Positions 10,423-21,623 of a stretch of 64,000 nt of DNA are shown here, piece after piece. Made by a program: the position numbers and the translations under genes. The stretch's first letter is position 1; every line of letters begins with the position of its first letter. Below the pieces are notes generated by a model that was not told where the DNA came from, made no database searches, and saw only the letters and a program-made list of their open reading frames with translations. Origin of the DNA: Chenopodium formosanum (Eukaryota > Streptophyta > Magnoliopsida > Caryophyllales > Amaranthaceae); the NCBI GenBank assembly GCA_024500155.1, contig CM044877.1:22152001-22216000 (forward strand), read 5' to 3'.

Positions 10423-12195
10423 TGTTAAATTTAGTGCTTCAAGTTTGTGGTTAATAGCTTCTTTAGTGTTAGGATAAATATCTTAGTTTGTTTAATTTAG
10501 AATTAGTCAAATTAATTTATTCATGTGTTAACTAATTGTTAGTGGGTGTTAGTGGACTTGTTAACTAAGTATTTGGATTATATCGTGGAGTACCAAATTC
10601 CTAGTTAGATTCTTTATTTTAGCTATTTAGTTTAACTTGTAAAGGCTATTTAAATGGCCTAACTTTCTATTATTGAATGGATTAGAAAGCATCAGTTTTA
10701 CTTTAACGTTTCTCTTCTAGCCTTTTGCTTTCTTATTTCCAACAAATTGGTATCAAGAGCCATTTGATTCTAAGGGCTTGTGAGGTTAAAAAAATCATGA
10801 GAGTTCTAATGTCTACCCCAAACAACTTTTCACTTTCTATTCCCACATTCAAAGGGGATAATTATAGTACATGGTCTATTAAAATTAAATCATATTTGAA
10901 AGTTATGAGTTTATGGGAAGCAATTGAGAGTGATGTGTACCCAATTCCTCTTTCACAAAATCCAACCGTAGCCCAAACTAAAAAATATAATGAGGATATG
11001 GCAAAAATTGCAAAGGCTCTTTTGTGTCTACATTCAGCGGTGTCGGATGAAATCTTCACAACTATTATGAGTTGTGATACCCCTAAATAAGCATAGGAAA
11101 ATATTAAGAAGGAGTATAAAGGAAACCATCAAACCAAACTCATGCAAATTTTAAACCTTAAAAAGGAGTTTGAAATGATGGCAATGAAAGGTGGAGAAGG
11201 TGTCAAGGAGTATGGGAATCGATTGATGAGTGTGGTCAACCAAATCAAGCTACTTGGTGGGGAATTTACAAGCCAAAGAGTGGTTGACAAACTTCTTGTC
11301 ACTCTTCCGGAAAAGTACGAAGGTAAAATTTCTTTAGTTGAAGATACTAAAGATCTTTCCAAATTGGCATTTGTAGAATTGATCAATTCACTCCATGCGG
11401 TGGATCAAAGGAGGACCATGAGAAATGAAGATGGTGAAAACAAGAATGAAAAGGCTTTTTAGCAAAGTCTCCTAATCAAAAGGGGAAAGGCAAGTCCGTC
11501 TAATGCAACAATTGTCAAAAGATAGGTCATGAGGAAAAGGATTGTTGGCATAAAGGAAAGCTGAAATGTTTTAAATGTCAAAAATTTGGGCATTTGGCAA
11601 AGAATTGTAGGTCTCAAAATGAAGAGCAAGAGATCATGGCACAAGTGGTCGTAGAAGAGAACCTATTTTAGAGTTGTGGGTGAGAAGTGCACCATGGAGG
11701 GAAGTACTCCAAAATTTAAAGAGTGTGTTAGTTGGTGAGATGTGCATCAACAAGTAAACATTGATGGTTGGTGATAATGTGCATCAACAACAATTGTGTA
11801 GGTGATGAGAAGGGCATCACAATACTGAAAAGACGTGCTTCATGATTATCACAAATTTTAAAGCAAGGGGGTGTGTTAAAGTTAGTGCTTCAAGTTCGTG
11901 GTTAATTAGCTTCTTTAGCGTTAGGATAAATATCTTAGTTTGTTTAATTTAGAATTAGTCAAATTAATTTAGTCATGTGTTAACTAATTGTTAGTGGGTG
12001 TTGGTTGACTTGTTAACTAAGTATTTGGATTATATCGTGGAGTACCAACTTCCTAGTTAGTTGCTTTATTCTAGCTATTTGCTTTAACTTGTAAAGGCTA
12101 TTAAATGGCCTAACTTTCTATTATTGAATGAATTAGACAGCATCATTTTTACTTTAACGTTTCTCTTCTAGCCTTTTTCTTTCTTATTTCCAACA
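10423..12195 (+). mobile_element. Non-autonomous gag-only LTR element (TR-GAG type), copia-like
   Basis: Two LTRs of 322 bp each (10423-10744 and 11874-12195), TGTTAAA..CCAACA, flank an internal region of about 1.1 kb. The target duplication ATTAC is perfect (10418-10422 and 12196-12200). A primer site tggtatcaagagc at 10748-10760 resembles the initiator-Met tRNA site, and a purine tract (aagcaagggggtg) precedes the 3' LTR. Only a gag-like ORF lies between them; there is no protease, integrase, RT or RNase H. This fits terminal-repeat retrotransposons with a GAG domain, which would depend on proteins supplied in trans. The LTRs are highly similar, so the insertion is fairly recent. Confidence 0.93.
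10797..11671 (+). pseudogene. Copia-type gag of the TR-GAG element, disrupted
   Basis: The first ATG after the primer site opens a UBN2/Ty1-type Gag (FKGDNYSTWSIKIKSYL, then LLVTLPEKYEG). The same frame continues past a TAA at 11088 and a TAG at 11094. Both are explained by single C-to-T or G-to-A changes from the codons the family uses there. A further TAG and a frameshift near 11460-11500 precede two CCHC zinc knuckles in another frame (CNNCQKIGHEEKDC and CFKCQKFGHLAKNC). The reading ends at 11671. The copy cannot make intact Gag, although LTRs, primer site and purine tract are intact. Confidence 0.85.
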
Positions 12196-12432
12196 ATTAC
12201 TACCAGAATTATATGAAAGATAACACTTTGTACCTATGTCTTCTTGTTTTCTCATCCCGCTTATTCCATTTTTCAACCTCTTGTGTGCATCAATTATGAA
12301 TTATAATCCTATTATCTCTTACTTTATCATAAGATACAATTTTATAGTCTAATAAGATAGTAGAATATGAATTAAGGGGTGGGGATTGCCGAAAAAAATG
12401 GGGTTGCTGGGAAAAGGTGGGATGGGGCTGCT

Positions 12433-12729
12433 TAGTGGCGGATCCAGGAATTGTACCTAGGAGATTCGAACTTCATCAAACACCTGATAATTAAATTTTA
12501 AATGCACGAATATAAATTGGGTATTCAAGTATAAAATAGAGTGTTCAAATAAATACCAATATACAAATACACCACAAAATAAGTCCAAACTTCAATAAAA
12601 TTGCAAAATAAAATAATCCAATACAATAATGCATAACTTTGATTTAATGTCTAAATACAAAACATTTAAAAAATGCAAATTATAAAAGCATTATTCGAGT
12701 TTTCATACAATAACACATCTACTGGTTTC

Positions 12730-12772
<43 letters not shown>

Positions 12773-12905
12773 ACATCTACTGCCGATTTATTTATTTAAG
12801 TTAACAATTAATAAGAAAAAAAAAAACTAAAATTGCGTACTACCAAGCTAGAACCCGAGACAACTATAGAGTAACCTATCCAACTGAGCTACAAGCCTAA
12901 TGGTG
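12433..12905. mobile_element. hAT-type element fragment with poly(A) run and tRNA-like segment
   Basis: The left end tagtggcggatccaggaat matches, in inverted form, the right terminus of the intact hAT-type element at 52446-53694. A run of about 40 A lies at 12730-12771. On the minus strand 12847-12891 has a tRNA-like A box (TAGCTCAGTTGG) and a degenerate B box (GGTTCTAGC). The intact relative also contains a tRNA-like segment followed by poly(T), in the matching relative orientation. No opposite terminus was found, so this copy is truncated or very diverged. Confidence 0.5.
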
Positions 12906-13990
12906 TACATGTTTGCTTCAAAATTTATTTATAGAGGAAATACAAGTTAATAACTGTGCTAAACGACCAAAGTTTAGCACATGGCAATTTCGTAATAAAA
13001 TTGTATTGGAGTGCGTGTTTTGTCAATAAACAAATATAAAGTATTCTAAAGTATCTGACATTTGGTTATGGCACTAACAAACAAATGTAACGGCATAGAT
13101 CAAACGCTCGTTTGGGTAACTCCCACTCCCAACCACAGTAACTATCAACTCCAACAACGGTAATTTTACTTGAGTTAACATTTTTGTACCTCTTAACTTA
13201 CTTGATCGTCTTTGGTAGAGAGAGAAAGACAAAATCCGAAAACCCAGTGAGTGAGAGATGAGGTTTCAAGCTTGCTAGATATGTGAAGGGGTTGCTTGAA
13301 GTTCCAAGCTTGGTAGATCTGGGTATGGGTTTGGAGATCTGTGAATCTGTGGTTGTTACATCTCGCACAGACGGAGGTAAGTGTTCGATTGTACCATATT
13401 TTGTTGATTACTATTTCCAAATAACAAATTGGATGGATTTTGTCACTTGGTTCTTCGACTTTCGTAGATAATTGTAGGCAATGAGGCAAACTCGTTGTGT
13501 ATGGTGTTTTGGTAATAATCTGGTTTTGGGAATTTTTTATTGTTGCTTTTGTAGGTGATTTCTAAAATTCTATTTCTGTGTTTTTTGGGGTTGTTTATTG
13601 CCGGAGATTTAATTTTGTTCTTTTGTTGAATATTATGGAACTCTATTATTGCTGATTTAATTTGGTCTTATTGAGTGTTGCTGCATGTTCTGTATCATAA
13701 TATTCAGCTATATCCATGTTAGGTTATTGATTTTTAATAGGAAACAATTGAATGTCACTGCCTTGGGTTAACATTTTCATTATGGTAAGTGTGGAAAACT
13801 TGCAATAATGATGCGTTAATTTATTGTCCAACTTCGTTGATATTAGAATTAAGCTATCCTAGCAGGTGGTACTTGTTGGTAGGTAGTAGTAACTGTCATA
13901 ATCCAATGTTATGGTTTGTTACAGTTGAATAATTCGTTGACATTAGAAATTCCCTTTTCTTTAATTTTTATGCTTTGTTTATGTTCACAT
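12906..13990. other. Upstream region of FAR1-like pseudogene
   Basis: No coding sequence is supported. The stretch 13200-13380 could be a former 5' UTR or first exon of the FAR1-like gene, since a possible donor (ggaggtaagt) lies at about 13374, but this is weak. Confidence 0.3.
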
Positions 13991-13999
13991 GTCTTTGAT

Positions 14000-16900
14000 T
14001 GAAGAAAATGATGGTGCTGGTAATTGCATTGTTAGCTTGAGTGATGCAAACTGTGTTAGCTTGGCTGATGACATGAATGACCCAGACATAGCCACGGTTT
14101 CATTGTCTGGTCGTTCTGACTAGGATTATATGGATGTTGGGGAGGGTATGGGACTGCGGCTGCCTGCAATCTCCCCTAGTGTAATTCCCAGGGTTGCACA
14201 GGGTTATTTATCCCCAATCAAGACTATCCGTACTGTTTAGACTGTGGAGATTGTTGTCTCAACAAACAATCAAGTGCCTTATGTAGTAGATCCACCTGCA
14301 GAGGGTATGGTCTTCAAAAGCTGGGTGGATATTGAGGCCTACTTTAAACAGTATGCAGAACAACATGGTTTTGGAGTTAAAAGGGGTTTCAAGTGCGTAC
14401 AAAGACAAAACCAAGGAGCGTAGGGCCATTACTTGGAGGTGTGAATGCTGGGGTGCGACTGATATGAGGGCGCAAAGGGAGGCAAAGAAGAGGGCGAAGG
14501 CAATGGATGTAAGTGGAACCGGGGGCAATGTCAACGGTGTGATAGGGCAAGATGAGTTGAAAAAAGGGGCAAAGAAAATCAAAAAAGTGTCACTGTGAAG
14601 TAGAAGTTTATGCTAGTATTAACGGCAAAGGAGAATGGGTAATAAGATATGTGCACCTTGAACATAAAGGACATAAGCCCACCCCTAGCAAGGCAAATTT
14701 GGTGAAGGAATATCAAATGAAGAATTACACTTCATCGGTCCGTAAAAGGCTTTTTAACTATGTTGAGGAAGGTGTTCCTATTTCTTAGATTCGTGGGTGC
14801 TTATCCCATGAAAAGGATAAATTGCCTAACGTAAAGGATTTGTAGCACGAGGTGTACAAGGAGAGGAGATTGAAAATGGAGGGTGGGAACACTATAGCTA
14901 TGATGAAGTATTTTGAAAAGATGCAAGCCGACAACCAAAACTTCTTCCATGCTCATCGTTTGGATGAAGAAGGTCGGCTCAAGGACGTGCTGTGGGTAGA
15001 TGCAAGGAGTCGGGCTGCTTATGATCACTTTGGGGACGTTGTATGCTTTGATTCAACGTATTTGACGAACAAGTACGAGCTTCCTTTTGCAAACTTTGTC
15101 GGCGTCAATCATCATGGACAGTCAATTCTATTGGGGTGTGCCCTTGTGTCACATGAGACTTGTGAAACCTACGCTTGGGTCTTCAAACAATGGCTATCGT
15201 GCATGGGCAACCACCCACCATTAGGTATTTTTACTGACCAAGCTGCTTCAATGAGGAGACCTCTAGCTGAAATTATGCCTTCATCTCGACATAGGAGGTG
15301 CATATGGCACATTATGAGTAAGATTCCCGACAAGCTTGGCAAATGCAAGTGGTAAGTGATTTCTTTTTTATTATTCTATTTAAGAAAATCCAAGTATACC
15401 TTCATGGACTAGGTAATTTAGATGCCTGACTTGACTTTATAATGCATAAATTTATCCTGCGCTGATCAGTATAAGGTCTTAAACCTTTTTTAGTACTAAT
15501 GCATTTTCATTTTTCCTACATCAGTGTATTGCATAAATTCTTCCCTTTTGTATTTTTACATCAGTTTGAAAAATTATTGTTAAGAGGTTGTTTATTTTGC
15601 AATTATGTTATAGTGTTGCTGTTATAAAGTTGACTGTTAGCAAATGTGTCTCATTCTTAATGTGGGAAAATTTATCATACATCATGTATTGTTTGGAAAA
15701 TCAGCAATGTTACTGAAATGTAACCCTGCATCATGCATCAATGTTATTGAATTGATTTTGTTCTTCGAGACTGATTTATAATTTTGTGTTCCTGACAATA
15801 ATTGTTGTACACTACTTGAAGCTTTGCTGATTTCCCTTTCAGCACATGGGCCCTGTATTTTTTGTTTTATAGGTTGGGATTGCAGAATCATACTTAAAAA
15901 GTTCATAACATGCTTATTTTTTAATCCATTAAAGCTATCATTTAATACATTCTGCCTATTTGTTCATAACTTGTTTCATGTATAACCTTTATAACTGTCT
16001 GCCTATTTGTACCCAACTTGTTTCATTTATAATCTCTCATTTATAACATGTTGCCTATTTGTTCAGAACTTGGTTCATGTGTAATCAAATTTTTAGCTGT
16101 CATGATTAATAATATGTAGTATTGGATGCTGTCATAATTAGTTATATTTGTTTCCAAATATGTTATTATGGTTTGATTTGTTCTGTATGGTACCGACTAG
16201 GTACAATGACTTTAAAAGTCCTCTTAAGGCTCTGATTTATGAAAGCTTTACTGTGGATGAGTTTGAGCTCCGATGGTGTGCTTGTATTAAGAAATACCAC
16301 CTTGAAGAAAATGAATGGCTTCAGGAATTGTTCAATGAGCGTCATATGTGGGTTCCATGCTTCATGAAAGAGCACTTTTGGGCTGGTATGAAGACGACCC
16401 AAAGGGTGGAGAGCATTAATAGCTTTTTTGATGGGTTTGTGAACTGGAAGACCAAGCTATTTGAGTTTCCCCAGAAGTACACTAGAGCCATGACTAAACG
16501 AGTTGAAGATGAAAATGAAGCTGATGCAAGATCAACAAAGTATGTTAGAAGGTTGGTTAGTGGGTTTAAGCTTGAGAGACTTTATCAAAAAATTAACACA
16601 GATGCTAAATTCCAAGAGATCCAAAAAGAATTTTCGAGGATGATGTATTGTTATGGGCGGGAGGAAAGGGTTATTGATGATAATACTGTCCATTATTACC
16701 TTGAGGATCGTGTGTGGGTGGTTCCGGAAGGATTGAGTGAAGAGGTTATTACTGACAGAAGGCGCATCTATTGTGTGAAGTTCAGTCGAGTGTCAAAAGA
16801 GGTGATGTGAGATTGCTATAAATTTGAAACTTTTGGGGTCTTATGCAAGCACTGCATCCGTTTCCTAGATCAAAACCTTGTGTTTGATATACCAGACAAG

Positions 16901-17794
16901 TATATCTTGGACCGGTGGCGCAAGGATGTTATAAAAAAGCACACTCAGGTCAAAGTTTCCTATCACGATCCGACCGACACAAAGGAGGTTCAAAGGTTCA
17001 ACAAGATAATGAATCACTTCAAACCTATTTGTGATGAAGCATCGATGGTTGATGATGATACAGTTGACATGGTCATGTCTGCTCTGTCCAAGCTGAAGAT
17101 TGATGTCAGTGATCGGAGGAAGAAGTTCGTTGAAGCTAATGGTGTGATGACACTCCCTAGCACATAATATCCTACTTCCAAAAAAGGATCGACGAGTAAC
17201 TTGAAAACTCCATCTTCTGTCAGAAAACAATTGAACACAAATACTCAAGAGGTCATGGAGTGTGATGAAGTTCCTGACCAGATGGCAAGTCAGCACACCC
17301 TTTTACCTGAATTTAGCCAGCACATACTAGATCCGAGTGTCAAAAAGAGATGTCGAGGGAGGCCTAAAGGATCTCGCAACAAACCCTACTCAGAGACAGG
17401 CTATAAAACCACAAAAAAGAAACAGGTATATTTCACAGTTCATCTTGATTGAGTTGTTAGATTTACCTTTTACTAGTCTAATGAATTTACATTTTCAACT
17501 TAAACTGGTATGCCTTTGATGTGCAGCCTAGAGATGCAGATTTGGATATGGAAATGGAGCTACCTCTGAGTGCTATGACTCCTAGGGTTCCTGCTGTGCC
17601 GGCTAAGGTAATTGAATTCTCATTCTTGACCTACATTATGCTACATTCAGTCTGTTGGGATTGGTTTAAACCAGTACTTGACACTGCAATGTGCTGATTG
17701 CTAGGAAAAAAAATCCAAGAGACAGAGCAGGAATATTGCTGTGAAATTGGCTACATGTTTTGAAGAAGAAGATGAGGGTTCAATGGAATTCTGA
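14000..17794 (+). pseudogene. FAR1/FHY3-like (MULE-transposase-derived) gene, decayed
   Basis: Domain order is that of the FAR1-RELATED SEQUENCE / MuDR-transposase family: a FAR1-type zinc domain at about 14307-14720 (FKSWVDIEAYFKQYAEQ..., then CHCEVEVYA), a MULE transposase domain at about 14990-16480, a SWIM zinc finger near 16800-16870, and a basic AT-hook-like tail (RGRPKGSRNK). The acidic DDE residues appear kept: Asp in VVCFDSTYL, Asp in GIFTDQAA, Glu in TQRVESINSF. Introns are canonical: 15352-16200, 17426-17526 and 17608-17704, all in phase with the flanking exons; the end is TGA at 17792-17794. Damage: frame changes near 14390 and 14560, TAG near 14786 and 14842, TGA at 16808 replacing the first SWIM cysteine, TAA at 17165. 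The upstream start is unclear. No terminal inverted repeats were found, so a dead FRS gene and a dead MULE remain hard to separate. Confidence 0.8.
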
Positions 17795-17882
17795 AGACAA
17801 CCTAGTAGAATGGTGTTTGCGTGGTGATGAGGATAATTTGTGTTATGTAATATGTACTCTTTTAAATTCTCAGAACTTTTAT

Positions 17883-17971
17883 GTATTGTGATAGCTTCAG
17901 GATGTTTGTTATGTCGTCGTATCGTGTTGCTCCTCATCGAGTGTATTGTGATAGCTTCAGGATGTTTGTTA
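17883..17971. repeat. Short direct duplication, 60-bp spacing
   Basis: The word tattgtgatagcttcaggat plus gtttgtta occurs at about 17884 and again at about 17944, followed by a partial third copy (ttcaggatgtttgt). It lies just downstream of the FAR1-like pseudogene. No function is evident. Confidence 0.7.
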
Positions 17972-18114
17972 ATTTCAGGATGTTTGTCATGTTTGTTATG
18001 CGTACTGTCGTGGTTTGTTTGTTTATTGTATACTTGTCCGATTGTTCGTAAGACTGTAATGCGATTTGGGCTGGCCTTAAATGGTGTGCCCAGTCAATGC
18101 CATCACGTGGGTCC

Positions 18115-19383
18115 TGTTAGGGTTTGGTGAGTCCGACTCACCGCGGAAACAAACCCCGACCCAAGGAACCGCTCGCAATAATTAAAATCATAAAGCATAA
18201 ATAAATAAACACAAAGAAAAGATAACGAATCTTACCCTCGAAGCGAGCTTCGCCCAAAAACCGGGGCTCTTACTTGAAAGCTACGAGCACGTCAAGCGCC
18301 GCGCCTCCGACGGTATCCACCCACAAAAAGGCGAACACAACTTTAAGGTCTACTACCTGGGGGTTAGCGAGGTCCGACCAAAACCCGAGTGTTATATGAG
18401 TTTAAGAGTTTTTCCAATATTATGGAATGCTCTATTTAACTCCCACTCAAGCATCATTTCCAATGCCTAAAGTTGGGTATTTATAGGGAATGATGGGAGT
18501 ATGAAAATCTCTCCCATCAATGTGGGACAATGAGATTTTCTCATTTTATTTTAAAGCTAAAATAAAATTATTAAGCAAACTAGTAATAAATCAACAAGTG
18601 TCAAGCATACATGAGGGAGTAGGTGAGGACCACTTGGAGATGGGGACCAAACTTGCTTCCCACTCTCTCCCTCACCTTGCGCCACATGGCAACCCCCACT
18701 TGGGCACCAAGGCACCCAAGTGGGCTTCTCATTTTGCTGCTGCCCTTGTCTCGGCCTAGCTGTCCACGCACCACAAAGTGCGGGCTGCTTGCTAGCACTC
18801 TCGGCCAGCAGGCACCTGCACTTGCGTGCGTGTTGCTGCTGCCGAGGGCTGCTACTAGCTTGCCTCGCACCTAGTGCGGGTAGCTAGCTGCAGCATGCTA
18901 GCACGCCACGCACTAGGTGCGGGCTGCTAGCCGCAGCTTGCTAGCAAGCCCCGTACTTGGTGCGGGCTGCTAGCTCGGCTATACCCCCTAGCACTCGATG
19001 TTCCAATGCTAGGGGTATTTTGGTCATTGTTGATTTATTACTGTTTTCTCGTCTCGTCTTCTTATTATTTTCGACTCGACTTCCGACGATCGATTTCGAC
19101 GCTCTAAGCTCGAATTACCGACGTCTAAATATTTAACACTCGGGCAACGAATTAATTTTTTCCGAATTAATTCGTCGAGTTGGTTCGCATATATTTGCTT
19201 GGGTGTGACCCGAAGGGTTCAGTCAAGATTAAGCTGTAATATTAATTATATTAATATTACTGATCGGAAGCGGCCTCCACCCAGCATTCCGATCACTTGA
19301 CCTTGCTGAATATATTAGCTTTCTAATAATTCTGAACCCGCTATCAGAATAATACACTTGTTCGAAGGACACCATTCCTTTCA
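18115..19383 (-). mobile_element. Solo LTR (1269 bp) with GGTCC duplication
   Basis: The segment runs from TGTTAGGG to TCCTTTCA, has TG..CA ends, and is flanked by the perfect 5-bp repeat GGTCC (18110-18114 and 19384-19388). On the minus strand it has a TATA box (ctataaataccc) near 18480, which sets the orientation. No internal region or second LTR is present, so it arose by LTR-LTR recombination. Sequence near 19200-19340 resembles U3 regions of plant copia LTRs as I know them. ORFs at 18520-18874 lie inside it and show no domain. Confidence 0.88.
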
Positions 19384-20517
19384 GGTCCTCTTCCACAAAA
19401 GTGTCAAAAGTAGGACCCTCGTGGTCAATTGGATTAATGAGGTGGTCAAGGTTGCGGGCTCCAGCCTCATCGAGAGGTTGAAGCCCGAGTTTTTCAAAGG
19501 AGTTATGGGAATATTATTGGATCGTCAAAACAATGATGATAACAATAATAAGAATGTTAATAACAATGTTAATGTAGGCCAAAAGAATCATAGAATCATT
19601 GAGGCCAACACCATTTTCGACCTAATTGAGATTGAGTTAGAATTAGGCCTGGCCCAATCAGTGAAGAATAAGAAAATGAACGAGCTTATATTTTGATCTT
19701 AGCCCAACTGTGCTCTTGCTGATGGGCGAGCCCAATTATGAGCCCACTCCGGAGGGATGGTTGTGGTGTCCAAGAGGATCTTGCGGGTGTCAGCCGTGGT
19801 GGATGATCGGGCGCTGCATATGTTCGGGTTAATAGCAAAGTTCTCAGCCACACTAAGGAAGTGTTGCATGACATGTTAAAGGTTGGTGCAGTCTCAAAGC
19901 TATGCATGGTGTTGCAAGCAGATTTTACAAAAAAAAATTTACAATATTTTTTACATTTTATCACATTTTTTACATTTTATCACATTTTTTACAATGTGCA
20001 AAATACCCGACCTGTCGTAACCCTATTTGCAAAATTTTTTACATTATCCCATGGATGATTAAATGTGCTTACATGTGAAAAAGACAAATTATTAAATCAA
20101 ATTACAGTTTTAAATAATTAAATTATCAAATAGTTTTTTCTTTATTAAAAAATTAAATAATTACGATATAAAAACAAGTGAAGAAGACAACTTTTTAAAC
20201 ACAAACACTGTTACACATATTAAATCACAAGAACATTACACGATTTTTTAGACGACAACAATTACCACTAATAACATACTTACTTCTTCAACTCTAGTAC
20301 TTCAATACTAACAATTACTACTTTATGACTCACACACTAACATAGCAACACCCCCACATAATAATACTATTCAACTTAGAACTATTAACTTAAACCATGT
20401 TATAATAACTTAAACTTAGAACTAATCAAACTGCTTGCTCTACATAACACTTATAACGACCAACTTAATACATGACTACCTACATAATACGCTCCATAAC
20501 CCATACATAATTCTAAG
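19384..20517. other. Unassigned, with an Asn-rich reading frame and short A/T repeats
   Basis: A plus frame continues from the solo LTR to a stop at 19694-19696. Its non-LTR part (from 19389) encodes an unrecognised segment (VVNWINEVVKVAGSSLIERL) and an Asn-rich tract. It is probably a fragment of an older coding unit cut by the LTR. At about 19930-20045 a repeat of ttttacattttatcacat occurs about three times. The rest is AT-rich without a gene. Confidence 0.35.
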
Positions 20518-21623
20518 TTACTCATTGTCAGATTCACGAACACAACGATGGTAACGAACATTAGGAAGGGCATAGACCACCCCTTTGTTACGAATTTTAG
20601 CACCACCAATGGTTTGACTTGGGTTCAAAACCCGGCATTGATTCATCAGCATCACCTTCTTAGGGTCGAAATTGAATGCATCACCCCACATGTGGTAGAT
20701 GTTTCTAAGCTTTGTGTTAAGGCGGCCTTCAACTTTCACCTTCCTAGGATTGTCGCTCACATCAGTGATGTAGAACTTCTTGATCCATGCATTCATGTTA
20801 ACTTGTGGATTCTGGAACATAATTTGACTAATATAAGCATAATGTTTGGCATAAATATTATTATCAAATTAAAGTCAAAGCCATAAATTGAGCATAATGT
20901 TTGGCATAAATATTATTTTCAAAATATTATTATCAAAATAAAGTAAAAGCCATAAATACGCATGAAGTCAAACTATAAAATAACATAAACCTTGTGAGTT
21001 TCTTGGAGCATGTCACCATGCCTGAGACCAACGTAGCATGCAATGTCTTTTGGAGATATAACCACTCCAGTCCTTGAGTTGGTCAAGAACATGTCCTTCA
21101 CACGGCAGTCGACTTTGTCAGCATAGTCTTTGTATATCTCTTTGAAGGTCTGGCTCCCAGTCATGGCGTACATAACACCAAGATCACCATCGTTGTTGCT
21201 AGAAACAACGAGGTAATGGACGTTGAACCGCCAAATCCTTGGCTTGTTGTCGTCGTCCAGCTTCAGTATGGGAGTGGGACTGTTGCTCCGCACAGCTGGT
21301 CGAATGTCTTTCTCCTTAAGAACATCATCATGGTGAATGATGGCTTGTTTAGTGTTCTTCTTGGCACATCGGTTTGCAACAAGGCCAGCATGCACCTGCT
21401 TCTTGAGTTTCACAACAGTACACCAGGGAACGTCGAACTGTATCGGTTGTAATGGGTTATGGAGAGCAAAAGCGTTGTTGCTCAGGGTTGTCCTCAACAA
21501 ACGGTTGGCTTTCTTCCCACCCTTTTTTTTGTGAGGTGTAGGAGAGCCATTGGATGATGATCCATTGGATGAGGAAACTTTGGATTTGTTGGATAACAAG
21601 GATGGCTTCCGGGAAGGCTTCAT
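20518..21623 (-). CDS. Two-exon gene of unknown function, 308 aa
   Basis: Exon 1 is 21623-20991 and exon 2 is 20811-20518, joined in phase 0 by a 179-bp GT-AG intron, giving an uninterrupted 308-residue protein. A TATAAAAAG box lies on the minus strand near 21686-21694. The N terminus (about 50 residues) is Ser/Lys-rich with runs such as KKKGGKK, suggesting a nuclear or nucleic-acid-binding protein. The middle part (FNVHYLVVSSNNDG to GVVISPKDIACYVGL) looks folded; exon 2 starts NPQVNMNAWIKKFYITDV. No family is recognised. The layout resembles the gene at 31981-32932 (two exons, phase-0 intron), but a common origin is only tentative. The intact frame, intron and promoter suggest a real gene. 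Confidence 0.6.

Noticed and set aside
12840..12905. A tRNA gene on the minus strand
   Set aside because: The A box is good but the B box is degenerate and no acceptor stem or anticodon arm can be formed; it is SINE-like, inside a transposon fragment.
18520..18874. Overlapping ORFs on both strands
   Set aside because: They lie inside the solo LTR 18115-19383, overlap each other, and have no domain.
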